64,000 nt of DNA from Hymenobacter sp. BRD128 (lineage in GTDB: Bacteria > Bacteroidota > Bacteroidia > Cytophagales > Hymenobacteraceae). The notes under the pieces were generated by a model. That model was not told where the DNA came from. It saw nothing but the letters and a program-made list of their open reading frames with translations, and ran no database searches. Position numbers and translations under genes: made by a program. The stretch covers positions 1,550,001 to 1,614,000 of the forward strand of contig NZ_CP053908.1 in assembly GCF_013256625.1 (NCBI RefSeq), in the 5' to 3' direction. Numbering within the stretch: the first letter of the stretch is position 1; every line of letters starts with the position of its first letter. Positions 1 through 9,570 of this stretch are shown in pieces.

Positions 1-21
1 AGTATTAACTCAGTATAGACT

Positions 22-1362
22 CTACCCAAACTGCAGCTGCGCCGCCAGCACGTGCTTGCACATTCCGCGCTGGCCCTGGTGCGCGGTAAACCACTGGCAG
101 GTGCAGCGCGGGGGCTCGGGGCCGCCCACCAGCACGGTGTGCCACACGTCGGAGCCGCGCACGCGGGCCTCGGTGCGGCCGCCGGGGCCGACGCCCACCA
201 GCTGCACTTCATCGGGGGCGGCGAGCAGGGCACGGGCGTTTTTGAGGCGTGGGTTGAGCTGCAAAATGCGGTCGGTGCGGAAGGGCAGTCGGCGGTAGAA
301 ATACTGATTTTCCGTGAGGTCGAAGCCCAGCAGTCCTATGGCCGAGAGGCTGGCGCAGAGCCGCGCCACGGTGCCCGGCGCCAGGTCGTGGGTTAGCCCG
401 AAGAGCGTTGGGTTAAACATCTCATTGGCCCGAAACAGGTTCTTGGCCCCGCTGAGCCACTCGGCGGGCAACTCGTCGAGCAGTTCGCCCAACTGGGTGC
501 CTTCGCCCGAAAAGCCCCGGCTAGCCCCGGCCGACAGCGCCAGCAGAAACTCGTGGCCGCCCCCTAGCTCCAGCACCACGGCGCTGGCCTGGCCGTCGGG
601 GGTGCCATATATACGGGCGGCCTGGGCGAGCGGCAGCAGGCCATCGAGCAGGCGCAGGCGGTGCGCGCCGCCCACCCACACGGCCCCCGGCGCCGGCACC
701 AGGCCGAAATGCGGCCGCGCCCCGCGCAGCGTCAGGAAGGTATCTACCTTGGCCGCGCCGGCGGGCAGGCTTTGCAGCAGCTGCGCCGCTTGGGGCCGGG
801 TGAGGCGCAGCTGCTCGTCCATCTGGGCCAGGTAGCCCTGGGCGGCGGTGAGGCCCTTGAGCCAGCGCAGGGGCAGGGCCACCTTGCGCTCGGTCACGGT
901 GCCGGCGGCGCGGGTCAGCGCTACCGCCTGCTGGCCCACTGCGAGGCTCACCGGCTCGTGGCGGCCGATGCGGGCCAGCGCGTTCACCATTGGCTCGTTG
1001 AAATCGAAGTTGGTCGTGCCGCTGGCCACAAACTCGCCGGCGAGCGCGGCCGGGCCCAGGTCGAGGCGGGCGTACACGCCGTTGCACGACGAAAACGCCT
1101 CGAAGCGCAGCCGTTCCGCGCCGGCCGTCACAATGGGGTCGCGCAGCACCGCGCCCAGCGGCACGAACCGCGCCGCCACCACTTTGGCTAACGTGCTTAG
1201 CCCGCGGGCCGCCAGCCATGAGTCGCGCAAGTGCCCCTGAAAAAAGCAGGCCGCCCCGCCGGCTGGGCTTTCCTCGGCGTAGGCAGCTAGCTGCAGAGAA
1301 TTGCCGTTAGCTGTGACTAGTAGGGCCGATGGCGCGGCGTAGGCATACGTGAGGTCCGACAT
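22..1362 (-). CDS. SWIM zinc-finger family protein
   Basis: A 446-residue protein whose last 30 residues contain the SWIM zinc-binding signature CxC...CxH (CTC, then CKH about 14 residues later). SWIM domains bind zinc and are thought to mediate DNA or protein contacts; the rest of the protein has no motif I can name. The ATG at 1362 follows a short AT-rich stretch containing CATCTTTG (read on the minus strand near 1393-1400), close to the Bacteroidota -7 element. In many bacteria SWIM proteins sit beside MoxR/VWA genes, but no such partner lies inside the window and the downstream side is cut off by the window edge. Family call is firm, function unknown. Confidence 0.85.
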   Translation of the reverse strand: MSDLTYAYAAPSALLVTANGNSLQLAAYAEESPAGGAACFFQGHLRDSWLAARGLSTLAKVVAARFVPLGAVLRDPIVTAGAERLRFEAFSSCNGVYARLDLGPAALAGEFVASGTTNFDFNEPMVNALARIGRHEPVSLAVGQQAVALTRAAGTVTERKVALPLRWLKGLTAAQGYLAQMDEQLRLTRPQAAQLLQSLPAGAAKVDTFLTLRGARPHFGLVPAPGAVWVGGAHRLRLLDGLLPLAQAARIYGTPDGQASAVVLELGGGHEFLLALSAGASRGFSGEGTQLGELLDELPAEWLSGAKNLFRANEMFNPTLFGLTHDLAPGTVARLCASLSAIGLLGFDLTENQYFYRRLPFRTDRILQLNPRLKNARALLAAPDEVQLVGVGPGGRTEARVRGSDVWHTVLVGGPEPPRCTCQWFTAHQGQRGMCKHVLAAQLQFG

Positions 1363-1507
1363 GGCGAGGAATTGGTGAGCCGTTTTCGTTTAACAAAGAT
1401 GGGGTGTTGTGCGCAATTTTACTAAAATTATTGGCAAAAAATGATAACAAATTTCCCCTTACTTTTTCTGCGGTTAGCACCGCCGCCCGGCAAACGTACC
1501 TGCTGAC

Positions 1508-1897
1508 CTAGTTCACCTTAGCCAGGCTACGCCGCGCCCGCAGCCGCTCCGCCCCCAGCACCACGGCCGCGCCTAGCGTGTAAGCCAGCATATCGCCCCA
1601 CGCAAACTGGCTGCCCAGCACCAGCCGCGCCACCCGCGCGTGCTGCCAGCCTAGCCAGGCGAGCAGGTGCAGCGCCTGCGTGGTTTCGATGGCGTAAGAA
1701 ACCAGTAGCGCCGCCAGGGCAACGAGCCCGGCTGGCACCCGCCAAATGCTTTTGAGCAGGCAGTAAAGCAAGACGGTAGCCAGCGTATCGCCGAGATAGG
1801 GCCGCACCAAGCCGTCGTGTACAAAGCGCGCAATAAAAATTTCCAGCGCCAGCAGGCCCGCCGCGAACAAGGCGTAAGTGTAATTCCAACGCACCAT
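1508..1897 (-). CDS. DUF2809 family small membrane protein
   Basis: A 129-residue polytopic protein with about four hydrophobic segments, matching the DUF2809 pattern (compact four-helix membrane protein with a conserved SYAIETTQ region and a WGDMLAYTLGA motif near the C-terminus). The family has no established function. It starts 3 bases after the stop of the MpaB-type oxygenase gene on the same strand, so the two are almost certainly co-transcribed and perhaps translationally coupled. Confidence 0.8.
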   Translation of the reverse strand: MVRWNYTYALFAAGLLALEIFIARFVHDGLVRPYLGDTLATVLLYCLLKSIWRVPAGLVALAALLVSYAIETTQALHLLAWLGWQHARVARLVLGSQFAWGDMLAYTLGAAVVLGAERLRARRSLAKVN

Positions 1898-1900
1898 CGC

Positions 1901-2737
1901 CTAGCCTTGCGAAGCGGGCCAAACCCGGGCGTGGGGGCAGCCCGCCGGAACCGACGACGGAGCTGCTCCAGAGGCAACTGGCGCCGCATCGAGCGCCCGG
2001 ATGCGCGCCGCGTACTCCTTAGGCAGCATCGTATTTTTCAGCCATTGGCTTAAAGCTAGCTGCTTGGTGGCGACATAAAAACCCAGCGCCGGCCGCAGCC
2101 ACGCGCCGCTGCCCAGGCCCAGCTGCCGGCGCACGGTGGGCGGGCACACCAGGCCCTGCACGCCGCGCAGCAGCGCGTAGCGCGGGCTGCCCAGGTGTTT
2201 TTTATACTGCCGGTAAAGGTCAGTGGTGCAGTCGCTTAGGGCCAGGTCGGTGGCCAGGTGCCGGGCGCGGTCGGCCTGCCAGGCGGCGTAGGAGCTGGGC
2301 AGCTCCGGGATGCCCATGCGCCGGCCCACGCGGCAAAACACATCGGTTATCTCCGCGCATTCGGCTAGGGTAAGGGGCCGCTCCAGCAGCTCGAAGGCCC
2401 GGATGGAGTAGGCGATGAGCAGGTACAGCACGTCGCGGTAGGCCCAGTCGGGGATGCGCTGGCCCCGGCTAGCCTCCACCGCGCCGTGGATGGCGGCGAT
2501 GCTGTCGATGGCCCGCTCGGCCCCGGCGCGGTCGGCAAACACAATGCGGCGGGCGTAATCTACGGTCGAAAACAGGCGGCCCAGCGGGTCGGCCGGCAGC
2601 CGGCCGGTGAAGTAAAGCCAGTCCACGGCCTTGTTGAGGGCAAACTCGGCTGCCGCCCCGGCAAAGATGAACAGCACCGTATCAGAAGTGCCCCAGATGC
2701 GGCGCACGATGGAGCCGGGAGCGACGAAAGTTTCCAT
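1901..2737 (-). CDS. Oxygenase MpaB family protein (DUF2236)
   Basis: A 278-residue protein of the DUF2236/MpaB family. It opens with the family-typical 'PGSIVRRIWG' segment and carries the FSTVDYARRIVF and IHGAV stretches, where the family's haem-associated residues lie. Characterised relatives (fungal MpaB', latex-clearing protein Lcp) are haem enzymes, so oxidative activity is likely but the substrate is unknown. The last 25 residues are Ala/Pro/Ser-rich and outside the conserved domain. A good -7 element (TAACTTTG on this strand) sits about 80 bases upstream of the ATG, so transcription probably begins there and continues into the DUF2809 gene 3 bases downstream. Confidence 0.85.
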   Translation of the reverse strand: METFVAPGSIVRRIWGTSDTVLFIFAGAAAEFALNKAVDWLYFTGRLPADPLGRLFSTVDYARRIVFADRAGAERAIDSIAAIHGAVEASRGQRIPDWAYRDVLYLLIAYSIRAFELLERPLTLAECAEITDVFCRVGRRMGIPELPSSYAAWQADRARHLATDLALSDCTTDLYRQYKKHLGSPRYALLRGVQGLVCPPTVRRQLGLGSGAWLRPALGFYVATKQLALSQWLKNTMLPKEYAARIRALDAAPVASGAAPSSVPAGCPHARVWPASQG

Positions 2738-2814
2738 AGGCTAGGCCAACACCCGCTGCCCGGCCGGGTGCCCGGAGCGGCGTTTTGCTTTGAAATTTAT
2801 TACACTTTGAGATG

Positions 2815-2822
2815 CAAAGTTA
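2815..2822 (-). promoter_or_regulatory. Putative -7 promoter element for the MpaB/DUF2809 pair
   Basis: The minus strand reads TAACTTTG, a full match to the Bacteroidota -7 consensus TAnnTTTG, about 80 bases upstream of the oxygenase start. No clear TTG -33 element is visible at the usual spacing, so this is a moderate call. Confidence 0.45.
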
Positions 2823-2861
2823 ATAACCTGGCCTTTACTGGTGCTCTTTACGGCGCGCTAC

Positions 2862-3248
2862 TTACAGCTCGCCGGTCAGAAACTGAGCCCGGCCCAGGCC
2901 GAACGACCAGTCGGCCTTGGTGTTTTCGCTGACGCTGATAATGAGGTCGGTAGCTGGGATGCCGAGGGCGGCCAGGCGCTCGCTCATGGCGGCGTACATC
3001 GCCTGTTTCTGGGCCGTGCTGCGGCCCTGCTGCGTAATTTGGATAACCACCAGTTTATCGGTGCGGGGGTAGCCCAGGCCCGTATCGAGCGCCCGGATGA
3101 GGCCGGGGCGATGCTCGTGAAAAATCTGGTATTTGTCGAGCGGCGGCGCGGCAAAAAACTCCACCATCACGTCCTGGATGGCATCGGAGAGCGCGGTAAT
3201 CTCCGCCTCGGTGCGGCCCTGGGTAATGTCAACGCGAACTAGCGGCAT
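2862..3248 (-). CDS. Tautomerase family protein
   Basis: A 128-residue protein beginning MPLVRVDI. Pro2, which becomes the N-terminal proline after Met removal, is the catalytic base of the 4-oxalocrotonate tautomerase/MIF superfamily. The length and the 'PLDKYQIFHEHRPG' segment fit the longer Tautomerase_2 type rather than 62-residue 4-OT. I chose the ATG at 3248 over an in-frame start at 3323 because it places the catalytic proline at position 2. It is transcribed divergently from the TonB-dependent receptor; the downstream MpaB gene has its own promoter element. Substrate unknown. Confidence 0.88.
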   Translation of the reverse strand: MPLVRVDITQGRTEAEITALSDAIQDVMVEFFAAPPLDKYQIFHEHRPGLIRALDTGLGYPRTDKLVVIQITQQGRSTAQKQAMYAAMSERLAALGIPATDLIISVSENTKADWSFGLGRAQFLTGEL

Positions 3249-3449
3249 AAAACAAGCTTCCGCCTGAAATGAAAGCGGTAGGCTTCGGATACGGCCCCGG
3301 GCGCGGGTGAGTTGAGTATGCAAACCAGCGGCTCGTGCGCCGACCGGCTGCTAAACACGACCCGGAAGCCGGTAGCACGGGCAAGCTGGCCGGCGGGCAA
3401 GAAGCAACCTCGGGCGGCGGCTGGTGCCATTGGGGGCTTACTTCATGCG

Positions 3450-6016
3450 ATGACCATCCAACTACTTCGGGCTACGCTGCTTGCTACGGCCCTCGGCAGC
3501 TGCGCGCTGCTTGCCCAGGGCCAGCCAGCGCCCCCGGCCGGCCGGGATGCCCGCGGCCCGGGCCGCCTCACGGGTACGGTGACCAGCGAGGCCACCGGCC
3601 AGCCGCTGGCCTACGCCTCGGTGGCGGTGCTCAGCGCCGCGGGCCAGCCGGTGGGCGGGGCCGTGGGCGGCGATGACGGCCGGTTTGTGCTGCCGGGCCT
3701 GGCGCCGGGCACCTACACCGTGCGGGTGAGTTTGCTGGGCTACCAGGAGCTGATTCGGCCCGGCGTGGTGGTGCCGGCGGGCGGCGGCGACGTGTCGCTG
3801 GGGCACTGCCGCTGGCGGCCGCGGCCCAGAAACTGGGCGAAGTAGTCGTAACGGCCCGCAAACCATTGATAGAAGAACTGGTAGACCGCACCGTGTACAA
3901 CGCCGAAAACGACGAAACCACCCGCGGCGGCGATGCCACCGACGTGCTGCGGCGGGTGCCGCTGCTGAGCCTCGACCTCGACGGCAACGTAAGCGTGCGC
4001 GGCAACCAGAATATTAAGGTGCTCATCAATAACAAGCCCAGCACCATCACGGCGGGCAGCGTGGCCGACGGCCTGCGCCAGCTGCCGGCCGACCAGATTC
4101 GGCGGGTCGAGGTCATCACGTCGCCCTCGGCCAAGTACGATGCCGAGGGCGCGGGCGGCATTATCAACATCGTGACGAAAGGCAACGCCCTGCGCGGTGG
4201 CCAGCTAGCCCTCGATGGCAGCGGCGGCACCCGCTCGGGCACCCTTAACCTGAACGGCGGCTACCGCACCGGCCGCATGGGCTTTGCGCTGGGCGGCTTC
4301 GGCCGGGCGGGCTACAACACGCCGGGCAGCTTCGCCAACGAGCAGCTCACCACCAACCCCGCCACCGGCGCCCAAACCCGCACCACCCAGGCCGCCGACA
4401 CGCGCCAAAACCAGCTGTTTGGGCGCTATACGCTGGGCTGGGACTTCGACCTCGACCCGCACCAGGGGCTAGCCGCCTCGCTCACCTACGGCACCCGCAA
4501 CGCCACTACCTACCAGGATGGGCTAGCCACCGCTACCACCGAGCTGGCCACCGGCCGCCGCAATTCGGTGCGCAACGTGCAGCTCACCGACGAGTCGGGC
4601 ACCGTCGATGCCAGCCTGGCCTACACCCGCACCTACGCCGTGCCGCAGCGCGAGCTGAGCGCGCTGGCCCTCTACAGTCGCAACCACCGCACCTATGCCT
4701 TCACCAACGATACCTACGCCGCCTCCGAGGCCAGCCAGCTCGGCCGCTCGGGCAATGATAACCCCAGCACCAACCAGGAAATAACCGCCCAGCTCGACTA
4801 CCAGACTCCGATTGGTGCGCGCCAGTTGCTGGAAATAGGCGCGAAGGACATTCAGCGCCGCGTGCGTAGCGACTACCGCTACTACGGCCAGCTGGCTAGC
4901 CTGCAGGCGAATAACTCGTTCATCTACCGGCAGCAGGTGGCCGCGGCCTACGCCGCCTACACCCTGAGCCTGCCCAAGGGCTTTACCCTAAAGCCGGGCC
5001 TGCGCTACGAATACACGGCCCTGGCCGCCGACTTTGGCACCGGCCCGGTGGGTGATATTCCTAACTACGGCCTGCTGGTACCCAGCGTGAGCGTGCTGCG
5101 CAAGCTCGGCAATGGCAATGTGCTGAAGCTGGCCTACAACCGGCGCCTGCAGCGCCCCTCGCTGCAATTTCTCAACCCCAACCTGCAGGCCGCCAACCCG
5201 CTCGTTCAGACCCAGGGCAACCCCGCCCTGCGCCCCGAATACACCCACAACTACGAGCTGGGCTACGGCACCTTGCTGGGGCCGGCCAACCTCAATTTCT
5301 CGGTTTTCGCCCGCCACACCACCGGCGCCATCCAGAGCGTGCGCACGCCCTTAACCGATGCGACTTATCCCGGCGCGGTGCGCATCGACTACCTCAATAT
5401 CGGCCAGGAAAACGCCTACGGCGGCAACGCTTTTTTCAGCCTCGACGTGGGCAGCAAGCTCAGCCTCAGCGGCGGCCTCGACCTCTACTACACGGTGCTG
5501 CAAAACAACGTGGCCGACCCGCTCTACGCGGCCCGCCACGCGGGCTGGGTGCTGGGCGGCCGCCTCTACGGCAGCTACGCCCTGCCCAAGGGCTGGAACG
5601 TGCAGCTCTTCAGCTTCTACCGGGGCCAGCAGGTGCAGCTGCAAGGCAGCCAGAGCAGTTTTGCCTTGTACAGCATGAGCCTGAAGCACGACGTGGCCGG
5701 CAAGAAGGGCAGCCTGGGCCTGGGCGCCGAAAACTTCTTCTCGCCCACCAATGCCGTGCGCACCGACCTGGCCAGCCCCCTGCTCAGCCAGCAGAGCACC
5801 ACCGTGCAGCACCTCACGAGCTTCAAGGTATATTTCAGCTACCGCATCGGCCAGCTCACCGCCGAGCCCCGCCCGCACAAAAACGTGAAAAACGACGACC
5901 TCAAAACCGACGAAAACGGCGGCGGTAGCCAGAGCAACAGTAGTACGCCCGCGGCTACTCGTCCGCCCGCCACTCCCGCCCCAGCAGCGCCGGCGCCGCT
6001 GGCCCCCAGGCCGTAG
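3450..6016 (+). pseudogene. TonB-dependent outer-membrane receptor (frameshifted)
   Basis: An outer-membrane beta-barrel receptor of the Bacteroidota type. From the ATG at 3450 there is a signal peptide (ends near LLAQGQ), a carboxypeptidase-regulatory-like beta-sandwich (GTVTSEATGQPLAYASV), a TonB-receptor plug (VRGNQNIKVLINNKP, AEGAGGIINIVTKG) and a long C-terminal beta-barrel of the outer-membrane beta-barrel 3 type, ending in a Pro/Ala-rich tail. The frame breaks at the G4 run 3800-3803: adding one G joins both parts without loss (LGALPL...LGEVVVTARK). The remaining 716 codons are intact, so a sequencing deletion is more likely than decay. Substrate cannot be inferred, although polysaccharide enzymes lie 5 kb away. 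Confidence 0.85.
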
Positions 6017-6076
6017 GCGTGGCTAGCCCCAGCCAGCGGCGTACTGCGGCCGACTGGGGGGCGTTACCTGAAGCTA

Positions 6077-8392
6077 TTAGTCCTTGCTCACCAGCGCGGG
6101 CACCGCTCCGGCTAGCCGGCGCTTGCGCCCATAAATACCCAGTATCAGCAGCGGCAGTAGCGTGAGCTCGGCCACTACGCCGAAGAGCAGCGTAAGCCCG
6201 ATGAGGAGCCCCACGTAGAACGTGCCGTCGAACGACGAGAACAGCAGCGTGCCGAAGCCACCCACCAGGATGAGCGAGGTTACGACAACGGCCTGCCCGG
6301 CCAGAATATAGGTGCGCCGCACCGCCTTGAAAAGGTCCGGCTCGTGCCCCATCGTGAGGCGTAACTTGCTGATGAAGTGAATGGTATCATCGACCGCAAT
6401 GCCGAAGGCGATGGTGAAGATGATGCTCGTGCTCACCTTCATGCTCACCCCGGCTAGCCCCATCACGCCCGCCACTATCAGAATGGGCAGCAGATTGGGA
6501 ATGAGCACCACGATGGTCATGCGCACCGACTTGAAGAGCAGCAGTACGATAATCGTCACCATCGCCACGTCAATGGCCATGCCCTGTATCATGTTGAGCG
6601 TCAAGTTCTCATTATTCTTGTCAATGAGGTTAGAGGAGCCGGTGAGGCGCGTGCGCAGCACCGTGGTATCGATGCCCGAGCGCAAAAAGTGCCGCAACGC
6701 GCCATTTAGCGCGTCGGCCCGGATGCTGCCCACGTCCACCATGCGGCCGGTGAGGCGGCCGGCCGAGCCGTCGGGCAGGGCCAGCGCCCGAAACTCGGGC
6801 CGCTTGCGGAACTGCCGCAGCGGCCCGCGCAGCTGGGCTAGCCCGGCCGAGTCGGCGGGCAGGCGGTACTCGGCCAGCCCGCCGCCGTGCAGCGCCTGGT
6901 GCGCGGTGCGCACCAGGGTGGCCGGCGAGGCCGAAAACTTGAGGCCGTAGGTGGTGGCCAGGTAGCCCTCAATTTTCTCAGTCTGAGCCAGCACGGCGGG
7001 GTCGAAAATGTTGCGCCCGCCAGCCGGTTTCAGCTCCAGCTCGAAGGGCCGCACGCCGGCGAAGTGGTCGTTGAAAAAGGCGAAATCCTGGCGCACCGGG
7101 TCGTGTTGAGACAAGTCATCGAGCAAGGACGAATTGATGCGCACCCGCGTGGCTAGCCCGATGCTGGCGGCCAGAATGAGCCCGCTGAGCACGAAAATGA
7201 GGTGGCGCCGGCGCAGCACGCCCGCAAACAGCCGGCCCAGCACGCCATCCCAGTCGTGGCCGTGCTGGCGCGGCTGGCGCAGCGCCGGCTTATTGAGCAG
7301 CACCAGCATGGCCGGCAACAGCGTGAAGCTCAAGATAAAAGCCAGGAGTACGGCAATGCCCGTAAACAGCCCGAAGTTGTGAATGGGCCGGATGGTGCTC
7401 GTCATCAAAGTAAAAAAGCCGATGCTGGTCGTCAGCGCCGACAGCCCCGAGCCGAAGCCCGACTCCTTGATGGTGGTGCGCAGGGCGTGCTTTTTGCCCG
7501 CGCCATAGCCCAGCTCGCTCACGTAGCGGCTGATAATGTGGATGGTATCGGACATGCCCACCACGAAGAGCATGAGTGGCAGCAGGGCCGTCATCAGGTC
7601 GATGCTGATGCCGCAGGCGCCCATCACGCCCAGGCCCCACACTATCGCCCCCAGCACCACTACCAGCGGCAGCACCACGCCCCACCAGGTGCGAAACGTG
7701 AGCCACAACAGCCCCATTACCAGCAGGAACGACAGCGACATGAAAATTATCATCTCGCGCTGCAAACGGTCCACAAATACCGACTGCGCCACCGCCTTGC
7801 CCGCAAAATGCACCCTAGCCGCGGGCAACCCCGCCCGCGTCAGGCCGGAGCGCAGCGCCGTCAGCAGCGAGTCGCCGGGCGGCTTTTTGAGGTCGGGCGT
7901 GGTTTGAATGACCAGCGCCACGGCTCGCGCGTCGGGGCTGAAGACGTTGCCCACCAGGCCCGGCGTTTTATAAATCAGCGTCGAGTCGGTGGCGCGGCGG
8001 CCAGGGGCAGTGCGGTACTCGGCCGGGTGCAGGTAGGGGAGGGTGTAGGCCCCGAGCCCCTCCACCACGGTCTGGCTGAGGGTGGTGGGCGAGGTGACGT
8101 GCCGCACGTGGCGCTGGCGCCGGGCCACCGCCGTCACGCTATCGACCTGCGCCAGGAAGGCCGGCGAAAAGGCCGTTTGGCCCGGCCCGGCCTCCAGGGC
8201 CAGCAGCAGGTAGTCGTTGTCGTTGCCGTAGCGCCGGGTGTAGCCCTGGTAGTAGTCCAGGTCGGGGTCGCCGGCGGGGTAGAAATCGTTGAAATTGTAG
8301 TTGAAGCGCAGCTGAGCGGCAAAGTAGCCCGCTAGCCCCGTGAGCAGGGCCAGCACCAGCAGCGTGAGGTAGGCAGTTCGGCGAAGGGGCAT
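6077..8392 (-). CDS. RND/MMPL family transporter
   Basis: A 771-residue inner-membrane protein with two similar halves, each an N-terminal helix, a large periplasmic loop and a bundle of five helices, as in the MMPL/RND superfamily. The helix-4-like motifs GMSDTIHI and GIAVDDTIHF are seen in the first and second halves; their acidic residues are the likely proton relay. Such proteins move hydrophobic molecules or lipids out of the inner membrane using the proton gradient. The ATG at 8392 (MPLRRTAYL) is preferred to an upstream in-frame codon at 8677 because it directly precedes the first hydrophobic segment and avoids overlapping the divergent gene. Substrate unknown. Confidence 0.85.
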   Translation of the reverse strand: MPLRRTAYLTLLVLALLTGLAGYFAAQLRFNYNFNDFYPAGDPDLDYYQGYTRRYGNDNDYLLLALEAGPGQTAFSPAFLAQVDSVTAVARRQRHVRHVTSPTTLSQTVVEGLGAYTLPYLHPAEYRTAPGRRATDSTLIYKTPGLVGNVFSPDARAVALVIQTTPDLKKPPGDSLLTALRSGLTRAGLPAARVHFAGKAVAQSVFVDRLQREMIIFMSLSFLLVMGLLWLTFRTWWGVVLPLVVVLGAIVWGLGVMGACGISIDLMTALLPLMLFVVGMSDTIHIISRYVSELGYGAGKKHALRTTIKESGFGSGLSALTTSIGFFTLMTSTIRPIHNFGLFTGIAVLLAFILSFTLLPAMLVLLNKPALRQPRQHGHDWDGVLGRLFAGVLRRRHLIFVLSGLILAASIGLATRVRINSSLLDDLSQHDPVRQDFAFFNDHFAGVRPFELELKPAGGRNIFDPAVLAQTEKIEGYLATTYGLKFSASPATLVRTAHQALHGGGLAEYRLPADSAGLAQLRGPLRQFRKRPEFRALALPDGSAGRLTGRMVDVGSIRADALNGALRHFLRSGIDTTVLRTRLTGSSNLIDKNNENLTLNMIQGMAIDVAMVTIIVLLLFKSVRMTIVVLIPNLLPILIVAGVMGLAGVSMKVSTSIIFTIAFGIAVDDTIHFISKLRLTMGHEPDLFKAVRRTYILAGQAVVVTSLILVGGFGTLLFSSFDGTFYVGLLIGLTLLFGVVAELTLLPLLILGIYGRKRRLAGAVPALVSKD

Positions 8393-8459
8393 GAAAACAA
8401 GAGGGCCGCAGCGCGAACTTTGGCGCGCGGCCTCCTTATAAAGTGCGCGCCCGGCCTCA

Positions 8460-9167
8460 ATGTTCCCCCGCTTTTTACTTAGTCTGCTAGCCTTGCTGCT
8501 GCCCCTGGCCGCCGCAGCCCAAACTGCCAGTGGCCGCGTGGTAGCCAGTAACACGGGAGCCCCATTGCCCCAGGCCACCGTCCGGCTCGCTGGCCAGGCG
8601 GCCGGCACCAGCACCGACGAAGCGGGCCGCTTCAGCTTGCCGCTGCCTGGCGCGGCCCCCACGGCCCGGCTCATCATCTCGCACCTCGGCTACCAGTCGC
8701 AGTCCTTGGCCGTAGACCAGCTCGGCCCCGTGGTGGCGCTGGAGGAGTTAGCGTATCAAATTGGCGAAGTGGTCGTTACCTACGAAAGTATTCGCAAGCT
8801 GCTGCTTAAGAAATGGAAGATTGACGAAGGCTCCATCGTGGCCGTGGCCGATAATGTCATTGCCGACGTGCAAAAGACGGACTCGCTTAGGGCGAAGAAG
8901 CTGCTGCAAAATCCCAGCTCGCTGCGCGCCGTATTAAAGCTTGCGCGCCTGGTATTTTTAGACGATGGCACCGTCAAAGTGAAAATGCTGCTATTCGGTA
9001 GCAAGGCGAAATGGCAGCTAGATGAGGCGCAGCGCACGTTGCACGTGGTGGGCCTCAAAGGCAATGATGAGCCGATAACGATAGTAGAGTTGACTGCCAA
9101 TCGCTTAGTCATCCACGACGCCGCCAATCCCAATCGGCAAGATGAAGTATATATCCCGGCCGACTAG
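8460..9167 (+). CDS. Carboxypeptidase-regulatory-like domain secreted protein
   Basis: A 235-residue exported protein. A signal peptide ending in AAAAQ is followed by a carboxypeptidase-D regulatory-like beta-sandwich (ASGRVVASNTGAPLPQATV, then HLGYQSQSL) and about 120 residues with no recognised domain, which include the LPLPGA and NRLVIHD stretches. In Bacteroidota such domains are often the N-terminal part of larger outer-membrane receptors, but here the protein stops without a barrel. It diverges from the RND transporter with 67 bases between starts. Confidence 0.75.
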   Translation: MFPRFLLSLLALLLPLAAAAQTASGRVVASNTGAPLPQATVRLAGQAAGTSTDEAGRFSLPLPGAAPTARLIISHLGYQSQSLAVDQLGPVVALEELAYQIGEVVVTYESIRKLLLKKWKIDEGSIVAVADNVIADVQKTDSLRAKKLLQNPSSLRAVLKLARLVFLDDGTVKVKMLLFGSKAKWQLDEAQRTLHVVGLKGNDEPITIVELTANRLVIHDAANPNRQDEVYIPAD

Positions 9168-9239
9168 CTGTCTGGTTTACCTTTCTTCGTACTTTAGCCT
9201 CAGCAACTTTTAACAAGCAACAGTATCCTCCCGGCTCCC

Positions 9240-9494
9240 ATGAAAAAGTCTCTGCTCGCCCTCGCCCTGCTGGCTTCGGCCACCACCGCCTTCGCCCACG
9301 ACGGCGACAAGCCCGCCGCCAAAGGCAAAAAAGCCGACCACTGCACCGCCGCTGCCGCCGCCAAGTGCGAAAAAGGCATGGCCAGCACCAGCACGGCCGG
9401 CATGCCCGCCTGCTGCCGCGCCAAAATGGCCGCCGCGAAGGCTAGCGCACCCGCCACGGCCGACGTGAAAACGGCGTCGGTAAAGTCCCTTTAA
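9240..9494 (+). CDS. Small secreted Cys/Ala-rich protein, unrecognised
   Basis: An 84-residue protein with a clear signal peptide cut after AFA, leaving an Ala/Lys-rich mature chain of about 66 residues. The mature part has four cysteines (HCTAAAAAKC and ACC) plus several histidines and methionines, which could bind a metal, though no known fold matches. The ORF has its own strong terminator immediately downstream, supporting it as a real single gene. Function unknown. Confidence 0.65.
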   Translation: MKKSLLALALLASATTAFAHDGDKPAAKGKKADHCTAAAAAKCEKGMASTSTAGMPACCRAKMAAAKASAPATADVKTASVKSL

Positions 9495-9518
9495 GCAACT
9501 TGCTTTAAGTAAGTTATT

Positions 9519-9547
9519 AAAAAGCCGCTCGTTTGGGCGGCTTTTTT
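9519..9547 (+). terminator. Rho-independent terminator after the small secreted protein
   Basis: Arms AAAAAGCCGC and GCGGCTTTTT form a GC stem flanked by A and T runs with a short loop, ending in six T. It can work in both directions, but its position 25 bases after the stop at 9494 assigns it to the plus-strand gene. Confidence 0.85.
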
Positions 9548-9570
9548 AGTTGTAACTCTATCATGCAGCA

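Noticed and set aside
3800..3803. Programmed ribosomal frameshifting in the TonB-dependent receptor and other broken genes
   Set aside because: No heptameric slippery sequence or downstream structure is shared, and eight unrelated genes are affected in the same way; the only classical slippery site is the A8 run in the IS3 element.
7202..8335. Long open frame on the plus strand opposite the RND transporter
   Set aside because: High GC content keeps antisense frames open; the translation is Arg/His/Gln-rich with no domain, while the minus strand encodes a full RND protein.
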